Source: a virus. From it: a DNA stretch of 20,194 nucleotides. Every line of letters begins with the position of its first letter. The stretch's first letter is position 1. Made by a program: the position numbers and the translations under genes. Positions 19,505-20,194 of this stretch are shown here, one piece after another. The notes below the pieces were generated by a model. That model did not search any database and was not told the origin of the DNA. It was given only the letters and a program-made list of their open reading frames with translations. Location: IMG/VR virus record IMGVR_UViG_3300034012_001318, positions 1 to 20,194 of that record. One strand, 5' to 3'.

Positions 19505-19902
19505 AAGTACAAGATTATATTACAGCCACACCAAGCACAACATCAAAAGTCTTTGGTACTAATGCTGCTGGAAACACAGTTAACTTCGACGTAACTGCCT
19601 TATTGGCTTTAAATCAGACCCCTACAGTTGTCACAACAAATGTGCTAACTGCAGCAACCCTAACAAACGTAAACACATACTTCACAGGAACACCAGGTGC
19701 ATCTTTTGCAGTTACTCTTCCAGCATCAAACTCAAATCTTGATGGTGTTAAGTATGTAGTTATGTCAATAGCAACTAGAGCTACAACAACATGGTCATCA
19801 TCTGGTGCTGCTATTGTTGGCGCTCCTGCTACATTAACATCAAACACACCGGTATGTCTTCAGTATAGTCATGCCAATACAACCTGGTATATTTCAATCT
19901 AA
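19501..19902 (+). CDS. Minor structural protein (133 aa)
   Basis: Starts MKVQDYITATPSTTSKVFGT, then AAGNTVNFDVTALLAL, and a beta-rich rest (GTPGASFAVTLPASNSNLDG, WSSSGAAIVGAPATL, HANTTWYISI). The N-terminal pattern is shared by small putative fibre or decoration proteins of Bacteroidetes phages. The C-terminal part resembles short virion beta domains that end in W.I. Function inferred from resemblance and position. Confidence 0.6.
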   Translation: MKVQDYITATPSTTSKVFGTNAAGNTVNFDVTALLALNQTPTVVTTNVLTAATLTNVNTYFTGTPGASFAVTLPASNSNLDGVKYVVMSIATRATTTWSSSGAAIVGAPATLTSNTPVCLQYSHANTTWYISI

Positions 19903-19906
19903 TCAT

Positions 19907-20143
19907 ATGTCAAAAATCAAAAAAGAAGAGCTCGAAGCGTTGGTTAACGCTAATCGAGTTTACAGAGATCTAAAATTTAATCTAGCAGACATCGAGATGA
20001 GCGTTCGTCGTTTAGGCGAGCAGAAAGAGCTCACAATGCAGCAACTTGAAATTGCAGCAGCAACGCTCACTCAAGAGCAGCAATCCATCTTTGATAAGTA
20101 TGGCGATGTCAGTGTAAATCTACAAACAGGTGAGTATAATTAG
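19907..20143 (+). CDS. Small coiled-coil protein (78 aa)
   Basis: Starts MSKIKKEELEALVNANRVYR, then DLKFNLADIEMSVRRLGEQK and ELTMQQLEIAAATLTQEQQS. Residues 5-62 are one long helix with heptad-like leucines, then KYGDVSVNLQTGEYN. Similar short coiled-coil proteins are common in Bacteroidetes phages with no fixed function. The ATG at 19907 follows the preceding stop directly. The frame is open 12 codons further upstream within that gene. Confidence 0.7.
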   Translation: MSKIKKEELEALVNANRVYRDLKFNLADIEMSVRRLGEQKELTMQQLEIAAATLTQEQQSIFDKYGDVSVNLQTGEYN

Positions 20144-20194
20144 AAAAATTTCCATTGGTCCTGATTACATGAAGTCCATGCACTACATGGTTGG
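20130..20194 (+). CDS. Phage hypothetical protein, cut by the window edge
   Basis: A frame from a GTG at 20130-20132, overlapping the preceding stop by 14 bases, reads VSIIRKISIGPDYMKSMHYM and continues past the edge. The string ISIG.DY...MHY.VG is the start of a small protein frequent in Bacteroidetes phages, of unknown function. GTG is inferred because no ATG lies earlier in the frame in a suitable place. Confidence 0.55.
   Translation, partial: MSIIRKISIGPDYMKSMHYMV

Overview
The window looks like part of the genome of a tailed phage that infects a Bacteroidetes (Flavobacterium-like) host. Four lines of evidence support this. Gene starts have A/T-rich leaders instead of Shine-Dalgarno sites. 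Promoter candidates carry the Bacteroidetes -7 element TAnnTTTG. Many small proteins resemble families common in Bacteroidetes phages. Two blocks are transcribed away from a central non-coding region. No integrase, terminase, portal or major capsid gene is present, so lifestyle and virion type cannot be read from this window alone.

Left block (1-7188, all minus strand): early or DNA-metabolism genes. From left to right they are a partial MazG-like nucleotide hydrolase, a DUF3127-type single-stranded DNA-binding protein, a PD-(D/E)XK nuclease with a partner protein, a set of small hypothetical proteins, a RadC-type JAB/JAMM protein, and a protein with an HNH-like scaffold that has lost its catalytic DH pair. 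At 5212-5554, repeats of TATGACGA flank an AT-rich core in inverted arms and resemble a replication origin. To its right a chain of very short genes (33-89 codons) is linked mostly by ATGA stop/start overlaps, which supports several genes that are shorter than usual gene-calling cut-offs.

Centre (7189-8155): about 970 bases with no convincing intact gene. It holds a leftward promoter with an inverted-repeat operator candidate, possible remains of short coding sequences, a GC-richer stretch with hairpins, and a rightward -7 element.

Right block (8156-20194, plus strand except one gene): a 286-aa basic protein, then a full chaperonin pair in the unusual order groEL-groES with overlapping genes, then a minus-strand winged-helix-like protein whose 3' end overlaps groES. 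The promoter of that protein and the groEL promoter share a TTTGTACAAA core inside inverted repeats, so the chaperonin locus may have its own regulator. Next come small basic proteins, a probable virion-internal protein, a spike-base-like protein, two receptor-binding or fibre proteins (602 and 633 aa), and a lysis cassette. That cassette has a lipoprotein with a C-terminal membrane segment (u-spanin-like), a holin and an M15-family endolysin. The block ends with small structural or hypothetical genes and a gene cut by the window edge.
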